From: Gossypium raimondii
Taxonomy: Eukaryota; Streptophyta; Magnoliopsida; Malvales; Malvaceae
Length of the DNA stretch: 64,000 bases
Direction: 5' to 3'
NCBI RefSeq assembly: GCF_025698545.1
Contig: NC_068576.1
Coordinates: 54,782,094-54,846,093, forward strand
The translations under genes were made by a program, and so were the position numbers. Under the pieces are notes generated by a model, which worked only from the letters and a program-made list of their open reading frames with translations, made no database searches and was not told the origin of the DNA. Below, one piece after another: positions 49,347-60,826 of this stretch (position 1 is the first letter of the stretch; each line of letters starts with the position of its first letter).

Positions 49347-52300
49347 TCATAACCATATCCCCATGAAGAGAGCGAACAAGAGAGTAATAGTGAAAATGGC
49401 GATACCAGGAACTAATAGGGAGTTTGGGCGATGAAGTGCAGGAGCTGCCTTTAAGTGCAATGATGGACCCTTTTGGCTGCAGCTATGTTGCTCATCTACC
49501 TGTTTTACCCGCAGCCTTGGTTTTGAATAAGATTCATCAGCATCCCTGCTGCCTTCAAATTTGAGGAACCGGTTCTCTACTTCTGACTCATCAGAGCTAG
49601 AAGTCTCGCAAGAGCTAGAAATCTGTCCTGTAGCTTCATCTTCTGTGGCCTACATTCAAAGCATTGAAAGATATTGTTCACATTTTGAAAGGCCTGGTAC
49701 CTCAGTATATTAAAATTATACTTTTAGACTTTTGCTAAAACAAAATGGAAGGTATGATGAAGAGTATACGAATAGTGCTAAAATTAACTTTTCCTAGTTC
49801 CTCTACCTCAGTTAGAGCAGATTGAACTTCTTCTTTACCGAGGCCAGGACTTGTCATGTTCCCACCATCGACACAGCCTGCGGAACCATTCATTGGCCCA
49901 GTAGAAAGTTGCAAACGTATTCTTCTTGGAGCAATGGCTTGGTTTACAATATTCTTCTCTGACTCATCAGAGCTAGAAGTCTGTCCTGCAGCTTCAGCTT
50001 CTGTGACCTGCATTTAAAGTATTGGAAGATATTGTTCACTTTGAGAAATGTATGTCAGTGTACTAATATTATAATTTGGCCTTTGGCAGTAAAAACAGTA
50101 TATCAACAGTGCTCAAAATTAGCTTTTCCTGGTAACTCTACCTCAGTAAGAGCAGATTGAACTTCTTCTTCAACGAGACCAGGACTTGTCATGCTCCCAC
50201 CATCGACGCAGCCTGCAGAACCTTTCATTGGTCCAGTAGAAAGATTAGTTTGCAAGCGTATTCTTCTTGGAGCAGTGCCTTGATTTACAATATTCTTCTC
50301 TAACTCATCTGAGCTAGAAGTCAGTCCAGCAGCTTCAGCTTCTGTGACCTGCATTCAAAGTATTGGAAGATATTGTTCACTTTCAGAAATGTATTTCAGT
50401 GTACTAATATTATAATTTGGCCTTTAGCAGTAAAAACAGTATATCAACAGTGCTCAAAATTAGCTTTTCCTGGTAACTCTACCTCAGTAAGAGCAGATTG
50501 AACTTCTTCTTCAACGAGGCCAGGACTAGTCATGTTCCCACCATTGTCACAGCCTGCAGAACCTTTCATTGCCCCAGTAGAAAGTTTCGTTTGCAAGCGT
50601 ATTCTTCTTGGTGCAGTGCCTTGATTTACAATATTCTTCTCTGACTCATCAGAGCTAGAAGTCTGTTCTGCAGCTTCAGCTTCTGTGACCTGCAAACGAA
50701 AAAGATAAGTAAGATAAACAGTATATCAACGGCGCTCAAAATTAACTTTTACTGGTAACTCTACCTCAGTTAGAGCAGACTGAACTTCTTCTTCTTCAAC
50801 AAGGCAAGTGCTCATCATTTTTTCATCATCGACACAGCCTACAGAACCTTTCATTGGCCCACTAGAAAGTTTCATCAAGCGTATTCTTCTGGGAGCAGTG
50901 CCTTGATTTACAATGTCTGAATTCGGTTGTTGCTGAGATCCACGGGTCCTAATCTTGATTCCAGTTCCAAGAGTTCCAAAATTTTCTGAATTTGACTGTT
51001 TTAGTGGCTGGCATGTTCCAGTCTTCATTCCAATACCACCACCAAGATCACCACCACTATTCACATAATTTTTCAGACTGGTTAACTGTTGCAAATTATT
51101 GATATTACCCATTGCAGAATCAGTAAAAGTTACTTGGCCAACAGAATAATTTCCAAGACCACCAATATTCCTGGTTCTGTACTCTTGGTTATAAAGTGCT
51201 GGTTGAGTATGGGTAGGTTGGAAAGAAGTTTGCATTTGCAGTGATTGATTGTTATCAATAGGCCCACCAAGCCACCTACGAGCTCCAACCTCAGTACCAA
51301 ACTGTTAAGAAGTTGAAAATATAAAAAGAAGTTAAAACCCAAATCTAAGTGCCTTGCAAGTGAAAATTTAATACAAAAGAAAAAGGGCTCAAACCAAAGT
51401 AAAGCTCAGAAATCTAAAGTGAAAAAAAGGCTATAGGCTACATGTATAGGAACATAAAAGCTAGTAGAAAGTTATTTTTTTACCTGTAATTGTGGCATTT
51501 CAGTGTCCGTGTCAGCAGGTCTGCCATTTTCTTTGAGATATGAGATTTCTGGTGGTGGTGTCTTTGAGATGAATGAATCACCAAACAAGGGCATCTCTGT
51601 TCCATCAACCAAGTTCTTTTGGGTGTTTGACTCTTCACAAGAGTCATAATGGTTACTCAAGATGTCATCCAAGAAAGCAAATGATACATCTTGTTCACTA
51701 GTCCCATCCTGGAAATGAAATCCATTTTGATCATGACCAAAATCATTTGCATAAGGAGAATCCACGAAGAAGGGCAGATCTTCAAAAAGTTGCGAGTTCA
51801 TTAGTGGTGAAAAGACTTTGGAGTCAATTTCACCATAATTGGGCTCATACAAATTTGAATTGCTTCCCGGGAGCGGATATTTCTGTATTAAAAAGCAAGA
51901 TAAGTCATTCGCCAAGAATCACAATATAGTCAAGATAAAATAACAATTAATGCAACAAATCCCAAATCATAGATAAATTATCCACTTCACACCTCCATCA
52001 TAGTTTCTTCTGTTGCATGATAATCAGCATTAGATGTCATATGACTATTGCAGCTGCTGGTATCACCTGTTATTTGATCATTTTGCATTAAGTTATCAGG
52101 CTTTTGAGCTTGCGTATCGGATGAAACAGTATCTTGGAGAAGATCTGATGAAGTATCATCGGGAGATGATTTTATCATGGCAGGGGAATATCCTGTTTGT
52201 TCCACTTCATCATATTTCACAATATCATTCCTCCCTTCTACTTTATGAAACAATCGACACAAAACAAAAGCACTCTGCACCACACACAAAAAAGGGTCCA

Positions 52301-53200
52301 AGTCATATAACCATTCCTACTTTCCTTTTAACTTCTCTTTCTTCTTGGCTTTTCAATCAAACAAATAAAGCTAACAATGGCAAAACTTTAACACCATGAT
52401 AATAATTGCAGCAACTTAAACTAAAAAAAGAAGTAAAAATCTAAAAAGAAAACCTGGCCAGGAGCAGTGCCATCAAGTTCCTTGGTAGTGGGGCGGTATT
52501 CGTGCATGATCCAGTTAGTACGCTCACCCTTGGGAGCCCGGCCCTTGTAGAATACCAGGGTCTTCTTCATGCCGATAAGTGACTTTTTGGACTTGATGGT
52601 TCGATCCTTCCCCGTGGCTTTCCAATAACCTTTATCCGTTGCTCTGTTGGAACGGTGGCCATTGGGGTACTTCCTATCACGAGGGCAGAAAAAGAACCAC
52701 TCCAGATCGTCCGATTTTATTACCGATAATCCTGAATTTAATTCAAAAATCCCAATTTTTTAATTTAAAAATGGCTAATTTCGCAATATAAAGTATTTTC
52801 AGCATAGTGAGAGGAATTTCAAAAAGGAAAATAAGTAAGTTTACCAGAAATTTCCGGTTATAGAAAACAGGAATAAAATTTATGAACTATATATGTCTTT
52901 CAAGTGTAGGGGAATAAAGGAATTTAAGGTGACGCACGGTATCAAAGATTCAAAAAAATTCTGCACCGAATAATTTCTTTGTTTTTTCTTTTTTGTCTAA
53001 CAAGAACTAAAATAAAAAGAGAGAAAAAAAATACCAGGCAAATCCCAGGGCTCCCATTTGCAGACATCAATTTCAGGAATGACCTCGACTTCGGAATGAC
53101 GACCGTTGATCTTCAACCTAAGGTAGTGATTGATAAGCTCTTCATCAGTCGGCCTGAATCTAAATCCTAAAGGTAAAGTTCCCATCGTCAACACTTCCAT
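49347..53200 (-). CDS. Membrane-bound NAC transcription factor, NTL9-like, with amplified C-terminal exons, 859 aa
   Basis: NAC factor expected to sit in a membrane and be released by proteolysis to enter the nucleus. Exons on the minus strand: 53200-53035, 52731-52454, 52274-51993, 51882-51484, 51301-50765, 50689-50483, 50348-50142, 50007-49807, 49649-49347; 2,580 bases in frame, all GT-AG. The NAC domain (about 8-155) reads [47 protein letters not shown] and NWIMHEYRP. The middle is acidic and resembles Arabidopsis NTL9 (ANAC116). A C-terminal membrane segment at about 838-857 ([20 protein letters not shown]) ends the protein. Exons 6-8 (207, 207, 201 bases) are near-identical repeats, each with TAPRRIRL (IAPRRIRL in exon 8), and exon 5 ends with another copy. 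The protein is therefore far longer than NTL9 (about 512 aa). Confidence 0.9.
49662..50765 (-). repeat. Tandem exon-intron repeat within the NAC gene
   Basis: Exon starts at 50689, 50348 and 50007 are spaced exactly 341 bases apart. Each unit is a 207-base (last one 201-base) phase-0 exon plus a 134-base intron, and the introns between units are almost identical too (for example AACAGTATATCAACAGTGCT). Since introns are as alike as exons, the copies look recent or homogenised. The first half of each unit matches the start of exon 9 ([14 protein letters not shown] versus [19 protein letters not shown]). The second half matches the end of exon 5 ([13 protein letters not shown] to VQSALTE). Confidence 0.9.
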
Positions 53201-54653
53201 AACTCCCTTCCGAGAAACCCTAACCTCGAAAACTCTTTTACAACTACACCTTTTTCTTTAAATAATTCCAGAAAACATAAAAAGAACGTCGAATCCTTTT
53301 CCACTGTAAGTACAATCGTCTATCTTCGTCGTCTTCTTCGATTACTTAACGAAGGCTAATTTGTTTTTGTGGGGTTCTTTTTTGTTGTTGTTGTCGTTAT
53401 TTTGATTGGCTATTCGTCTACTGATATTTCTTGCTCAGCTAAATTTTGTTTATTTTACTGTGTTCTTTTTGTACAAATGGACTACGGGGGTGATCCAATC
53501 CAAGCACATCACGTGACTCTCACGTGATATTGGGAGCTTCGGTGTCGCTTTATCATTCGTGGGATTGATTAATCATTTAAGCGCCCGTATATAATAAGGG
53601 AAAGAGCTGCGGCGTATAGTATAATAACCAAATGTGGACAGCGAGTTTCCCCTTTTGGTTCACCGCGTAAAAATGTGGTACCAGATAGTATAATTACTGA
53701 AATGCCCTTAATTAATGGACAAAAGGAGAGATAATAGTTAGTGGGGGTTGTAATAATAGAACACTGAACTTAGCTTCTCCCACAAGACTCTTCTTCTAAC
53801 CGTCAAAAAGGTAATCTCAGTAGTGCTACGCTTTTTGCTTTTTACCTTTGTTTTCTTTTTCTGGGTTTTGAAAGAGCACTTTACTCGTGCGCCAGCGCCA
53901 CTGCTCTCTGTTTATGAATTTTTAGTATTTCTTATTATTTTTTAATATTTGCTTCAAATCCTTTTGTTCAATTTTTTTTTTTTTTTGTTGTTGTTGTGTT
54001 AGATCATAAATAATCGCTTTTGATTAATGAAATTCATTTTCTAAAAAGAAAATTTCAAGGCGCATACAAATTTGTGTGAGCTTGCCTATCAAATGAGTTA
54101 CGTTATATTAACATACATTTTCACATTAATAAAATGTTAAATTGAATATAATTTTATATATTAAATTAATGCATACCTACTTTATGAATAAAAAATAGTT
54201 TGAGAAGTTGATATAAATAATATTTGAGGTTTTGTTGAATGGTAAAAGCTTAAATCATAAAATGATAGTTAAATTATATATTTTTCTAGCTAATTGGTAT
54301 TTAATTTATACTTTGTTATTCAAAGTGGTGTGCCTGGATCTATTTTTGGTTATAAATAATACTTAAACTAACTCTGTTGTCTAAGTTACTTCAACTGTTA
54401 AAAGAGAAATTAGTTAATCATGTTAAAAAAATTAGTTCATTTTGTGATACGTAGTAATTTTAAAATTAAATTTAAATTAAAAATATAATGAAATCAAATT
54501 ATAAAAAATCTAATTGAACTAAAATATAACTTTTCAAAATTTTACACTTTCTCTGTCTCAATGATTTTTCTTTTTTTAATGCACTATTTTAACTGTTAGA
54601 TAATTTTATTTATAATTCTTTACCATTTTTTACTAATTTTTTCCTAATATTTA
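53201..54653. other. NAC gene promoter side and intergenic DNA
   Basis: About 53201-53330 is the likely leader. Beyond 53900 the sequence is AT-rich with no gene. Confidence 0.5.
53510..53526. promoter_or_regulatory. Paired CACGTG G-boxes upstream of the NAC gene
   Basis: Two perfect CACGTG palindromes at 53510-53515 and 53521-53526, each followed by A (CACGTGA), lie about 310-325 bases before the NAC start codon, 11 bases apart. Paired G-boxes are bound by bZIP or bHLH factors and often act as ABA-response elements. Function is inferred from position only. Confidence 0.4.
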
Positions 54654-54658
54654 GATTT

Positions 54659-54805
54659 TGTTATAAAATAAAGAGAGATGGGGAGAATAAAAACTATAAG
54701 TATAAAAGAAGTAGGTATCTAATTCTAGTAACTATTAGAATTTAAAGTACATCAAAATTTTATCTTGATCATAATGGGTATTTACTTAATAAGATATTCA
54801 TAACA
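54659..54805 (-). repeat. 3' LTR of the copia element
   Basis: About 147 bases beginning TGTTATAAAATAAAGAG on the plus strand and ending ATTCATAACA. A purine-rich tract typical of second-strand priming adjoins it on the inner side. It matches the LTR at 59477-59642. Confidence 0.85.
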
Positions 54806-57800
54806 CTCTCCATTGGATGTCCATTGGTAGATAATATGCCTCGTTGAAACCTTATTAGGAAAAACCCTGTGGAATAAAAAAACTAATGAAAGAAAAATAG
54901 TACAAAATTTCTATTACAAGCTGACTCATTAAAAACATTTACTAGGAAAATCTAATGGGATAAAACATTTGTTAAAGGAAAATAGTACAACTTGTTTTTA
55001 TACTTCTCCTGATGGCAACATTACATTACATCTTTGAGTGGACGCATTCCAATCTTGTGTAGTAGTCTTTCAAATGTTGAAGTTGACAATGCCTTAGTAA
55101 AATGTCTGCTAAATTATCACTATAATGAATTTGTTGAACATTTATACCACCTATTTTCTCAAGATCATGGGTGAATAATAATTTTAATGAAATATGTTTC
55201 GTTCTATCACATTTGATGTAACTACCCTTCAATTAAGCTATACATGTTGCATTATCTTTATATAAGATAGTTGACATCTTTTATTGTAAAGCCAAATTAC
55301 ATATCTTCTGGATATATTGGGTCAACAACCTTAGCCAAACATACTCTCGACTTGCCTCATGCATTGTAATTATTTTTGCATGATTGAAGAAGCAGCAAAT
55401 AATGTTTGCTTTGTTGAACGCCATGATATGGCAGTATCCCCACATATAAATAAATATACTGTTTGAGATCGACTTTTATGTGGATCTAATAAGTATCCAG
55501 CATCAGCATTACCAACTAATAGGGATTTTGAATCATTTGAATAATATAACCCCATATCAATAGTCCTTCTAAGATATTTAAATACATGTTTAATTCCATT
55601 CCAATGTCTACATATTGGAGAAGAACTAAATCTTACTAACAAATTTACAGCGAAAGTTATATCAAGTCTTGTGTTGTTTGCAAGATACATCACTCCCCCT
55701 ATGGCACTTAAATATGGAACTTCAGGACCAAAAAACTCTTCACCATCCTCGTAAGGACGAAATTGATCTTTATTCACATCTAATAATCGTACAACCATTG
55801 AAGTACTTAATGGGTGTGTTTTATCCATGTAAAATTTCTTTAATATCTTTTTCATATAAGTTGATTAATGAACATGAATTTCATCTTTTAAATGCTTGAT
55901 TTGTAAGCCAAGATAAAACTTTATTTTTCCAAGATCTTTCATCTTAAATTCTTTCTTTAAATAATTTACTGTATTTTGAACCTCTTCAGGAGTTCCAATA
56001 ATATTATGATCATCAACATAAACGGCAATTATCACAAAATCTGATCCAAACCTTTTTATAAAGACACATAGCCAAATTGGATAGTTTTTGTAACTTTTTT
56101 TTAACGAGTATTCAGTAAGACAATTGTACCACATATGTCCAGATTGTTTTAATCCATATAAACTTTTTTTAAATCTGATCGAGCAATTTTCTCAAAAAAA
56201 CTTTATATCTTTTCGGAATTTTAAATCATTTAAGAATTTTCATATAAATTTCACTATCAAGTGTACCATATAAATAGGATGTAACAACATCCATTAGATG
56301 CATGTCAAGTTTTTCACGTATTGTCAAGCTAATAAGATATCTAAACATGATTGCATCCACCACAAGAGAATGTCTCCTCATAATCAATACTGGACCTTTG
56401 CGAAAATCCTTGTGCTACAAGGCGAGCTTTATATCTTACGACTTCATCAATTTCATTTTGTTTTCACACAAATACCCATTTATATCCTACTGGCTTTACA
56501 CCTAAAGGTGTTTGGACTAATGGTCCAAAAACTTCATATTTAGAAAGTGAATTTAATTATGCTTGAATTGCATTTTTCCATTTTGACCAATCTTTTCTAT
56601 TTTTTACATTCCTTAGTAGTTTTAGGCTCATGATCCTCATTTTATTTTGTTATTTCAATAGCGACATTATAAGCAAAATTGTTTTCGACAACTACATTTT
56701 GTTTTTGTTCCATCTTTTTCTCGTATTGACATAACTTATTAAGATCTCTTTATTTTCATCATTTCCATTTTCACTTTTAGGTACCTGAATCTCTTCTTGC
56801 GTTTTATAATTAGTTATGTCACGAGTCTCTTTAAGAACTCCCACCTCCACTATATGACCATCTTGAATGTTTGTTCCCCCTTTTTTTTACAAGGATTTTT
56901 ATCTTTGAAACCAACCGATTTTCCATGCTTCATGCATGAATTACTTTTTTTTACATTAACAATTTGCCCTATTAGGACATCAATTCGTATTGGAGCATTT
57001 TCAATTGGTATGTGAAATTTAATGAATCTGACAGTTGATTTATAAAATAAATCATCTGTTGAACTTCTAGTTCACATTGCTTTGCACAAGGATCTTAGAC
57101 ATTGATAATTCATTTTAAGTACTTTATTAATCCAGCTTTTTACCTCTCCCTCTAATGTTGGGAAAACTGACAACTCATGTTATAATTAAATCTCGAATTA
57201 ATAGCTCAAATATTATGAGGAGACTCATATAAATATACATTCCCAATATTTTATTATGACCTATCTTTGTGTGTTGTGGTGAAGCAGTTGGAACATATAC
57301 CGCATATCCAAAAATTGTAAGATGGGAAATATTTAGCTTATGACCAAAAATCAACTGTAATGGAGAGTATTTGTAATTTAATGGCTTGATGTGAACAATA
57401 TGTAAATCAATACAATCTCATGTTGAAATAGGAAGTTTTGTTTTCATAAGTAATAATTTAACTATTAGTTAGCGGCATTTGATAAACAATTCAGCTAAAT
57501 CATTTTCTGTGTGAACATGAGCTACAAGATGTTCAACTTTTATCCCTATTGACATGCAATAATCATTGAAAACTTGGGATGTAAACTCACCAACATTAGC
57601 AAGATGAATTGTTTTAATTGCATAATTTAAAATTAATCATTTAAATAAGCAATCTTTCAAACGACAAGTTGCGAGTTGATAACGCATGTGATTATTTTAT
57701 AGATGCATCTACCAAAATCATATAGTATCAAAACCATCCACATGGTGGATGAATAGGCCCATATTCATTTAAAAAATGTAAGACATTAAATCTCAACTTT

Positions 57801-59476
57801 AACTAGTGAGTTTCTAATAATCAATTTTTCATTGAGAATAAGCAACATATGAGAATTCTTTTAAATTTAAGAATCTTCGATTCTTTAATAAATGTTCATA
57901 TGAATTCTTAATTAAATTTTCGTATCATATATGATCCGAATGGTCTAACTAGTCATGTCAAGTAATACATGCATTTGTATTAGTAAACTTGATTTACTTT
58001 AACATATGTTTCAATTGTACTAAATTGTAACAAATTGATAATTTTATTATTATTCTTTTAATTTGTATCCACATACAAGTACTATTGTGACATTTACTAC
58101 TGGAAATGTCTAAATCAATGTGAAGTCTATAATGCCACTAAGTCAATAAATATAATTTCTAAATAATTATATTGTAGTATTCGCATAAAGCAATATGCCA
58201 AATTATTCAAATGCCCAAAAATCTATTAATAGCAAACTTTGAGAGTGGATCTTATTTTTCAGTGTACAACAGGTATATAACCAATGACTTTTCATACATA
58301 ATTTTTCTCTCTTGTAAGTTCTTATCGGTAATATTTTACCATGTAATTTTAATTGAGAATTTAGTTTGAATACCGTAAGTTATACTCACAGTTTAAAAAA
58401 CTACTTGCAACTTTAAGTGCATCCAACTATAATAAGTTTTAGATAGAATTATCATATTCTATTATTCATAAGTAAATCTTTCACAGTCAAATATTTTACT
58501 TCCAACCCCTTAATGGAGATGATGATAAAAGAATATCACAAAGATTATAAAATAAATATAAATTAATAATCCAATCATATTTTTTCATCCTTTCAAAATA
58601 CATATTTATAACAATAGTGATTCATATGAAATATAATATTTTTCTTATTCACAATCTTAATATAATATCCATTATAAATATATTTTAAAACCAATGGATT
58701 AACCATCACAAAATATTAATATATTAGCTCTTCTAGAGCTTTCGACTAATTTTGTACTATTAAATATTAAAATATTTGTTTGTTTCAAGACTACATAAGA
58801 TAAATATTTTCTATCTCGTAATGATAAAATTTATTACTACATTTTCATATTCTTCCTCAAAGAATATTAACAAAATAAAATATTTGGCCATATGCCACAT
58901 ATGTACCCAATAATATTTCATATCACATTGATAAAATAAGTTATCTTTACCATTTGAAGAGTTATCTTGAGAACTTTCATTGTGCTCTTATTTATTACTA
59001 TATTCCTAGTTTTAGTGGTCTATGATAATATCTTTTACTTTCTTTATGTTTACATTCACTTCGGAGAATACAACAAATTTAATAGGACGGACTTATAAAC
59101 ATCCCAATAGATTCTTTATTTCATAATCGCCATCGCAAACATGCGTGAGATTTCAAATCAAAATTTGAAGATTTTTAACATCATCGTCATCACTAGAAGG
59201 TATGAGATCGTTCAAAAATATTCTTGATTTCATATAAATAACGGTATCAAATATTTCACCATCCTTAAGAACAAAAAGTAAACTAAGTTAATCAAAATAA
59301 TGATAACATATAATGAAAGAAGAATGAAAAATAATAATCAAATATGAAACATTAAATAAAAGAAACTTCCTGTAAAAACTTTACATTTTACCGTCAAAAA
59401 TATTAAAAATCACGGAGGATAAATTTGATCGTCGATAAAAGAAACTATCACTTTGAGCAAGATCATGCCGATAACA

Positions 59477-59642
59477 TGTTACAAAATAAAGAGAGATGGG
59501 GAGAATAAAAACAAAGAAAATATGAAAGCAATAGAGAATATAAAAGAAGTAGATATCTAATTCTAATAACTATTAGAATTTAAAGCACATCAAAACTTTA
59601 TATTGATCATGATAGACATCCACTTAATAAAAATTCATAATA
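59477..59642 (-). repeat. 5' LTR of the copia element
   Basis: About 166 bases beginning TGTTACAAAATAAAGAG on the plus strand. It shares most of its length with the other LTR and differs mainly by a length variation of about 20 bases plus scattered substitutions. Confidence 0.85.
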
Positions 59643-59647
59643 GATTT

Positions 59648-60826
59648 CATATTTTATTTAAGTTTTTGTTATAAAAGTTCACTCAACATTAATTATTTGA
59701 TGCCAAGTATATGAAAAGAAAAGAATGAAATTATTTTTCAAAAAAGTAATGCATAGGTTTTGAATTAGGTGAAAAAGAATCAAAATCAAGATTTTAAAAA
59801 TAATGTCACCAAAATCTGGCTTTTGTGTTCTAAAATAAATTTTAGATGAATTTTAATGATTTCTTCAATTTTCCATCACCAAAAATTCTTGAATAAAGAA
59901 AAAAATATGAATATGTTCATAATTTTTAAAAAAGTTTAAAGGATATAATATTTACTTTTTTAAAGTTTTTAGTTAAATTTTTTTATATCATAATATGATT
60001 AGCTAAAAGATGTTTTTTTAACAATTGAGTTAATTTGAGTAACAAAATTAGTTTAAGTATCACTCTAGATAAGGTAATAAAATATTCTTTAAATATAAAC
60101 TTGAAAAAAAATTTAAATATCACTTTGAGCAACGAAATACCATTTGTGAAAAAGATTTAACTGCAAGCTTGTGAAAATAAAAAAAAAAGTTACCAACTTG
60201 AAAAAAATCATAGTTTAAGTACTGATTAAATTCTCTTGATTTTATAATAATTTAATAATTTTATTTATTCCCATTATAATTTCAACCATGCAGGATATTA
60301 TATAATAGTAGGTTGAAGTTGACAATGATTAATATAACTTCGATGCTCGAAAAAGATTCCATCAGCCTTGGAAACCCACACAACCTTTATTCGCAACCCC
60401 GCATGTCTCCATTCCATTCACCAAAATCACAACAATATTTACTAATAACCATTTTCTTCATTGAATAAAGAAGTGAACCCAAACAAACTATTAAATCTGC
60501 CAATTCTTACCTCATAGCAGCAACCTAACCTTGTTCAACATAATCAGGCTCCACTCCACCTAAGTCAAAAGAATGCAGCCTCCATCAAAAGCAGTGGAAA
60601 TGGAATTTTCATACTTTCTAGCTTCCCATTCCAATACAAATTATCAACATTTGAAGATGAGCAATACAGGAAATATATAGAGTTCTCAAACTATTCAAGG
60701 GGAATGTTACAAACTCTATCATGGTGTACAGATGTAAGCAGTAACAAACAATGGGTTCCCTCCTGAATAGCATGCTGAATGTCATATACACAAATAACGC
60801 TTGAATTTTACTATATACAGATTTAC
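59648..60826. other. Intergenic DNA and 3' flank of the RING-CH gene
   Basis: 59648-60300 is AT-rich with no gene. 60340-60826 is the probable 3' untranslated region of the neighbouring minus-strand gene. Confidence 0.5.

Larger units (their letters stand above)
54659..59642 (-). mobile_element. Ty1-copia LTR retrotransposon, old and broken
   Basis: A fossil copia element of about 5.0 kb, reading on the minus strand. It has short LTRs at both ends and a 5-bp target duplication GATTT (54654-54658 and 59643-59647), so the full span is present. Internal parts in minus-strand order: a poorly preserved gag-like region (about 58-59.4 kb), an integrase core (about 57.2-57.8 kb), reverse transcriptase with a YVDD active-site motif (about 55.9-56.2 kb) and RNase H (about 55.0-55.8 kb). 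Integrase before reverse transcriptase marks the copia superfamily. The coding region is broken in many places (likely more than ten) and the two LTRs have diverged noticeably, so it is not young. No envelope-like frame is seen. Confidence 0.88.
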
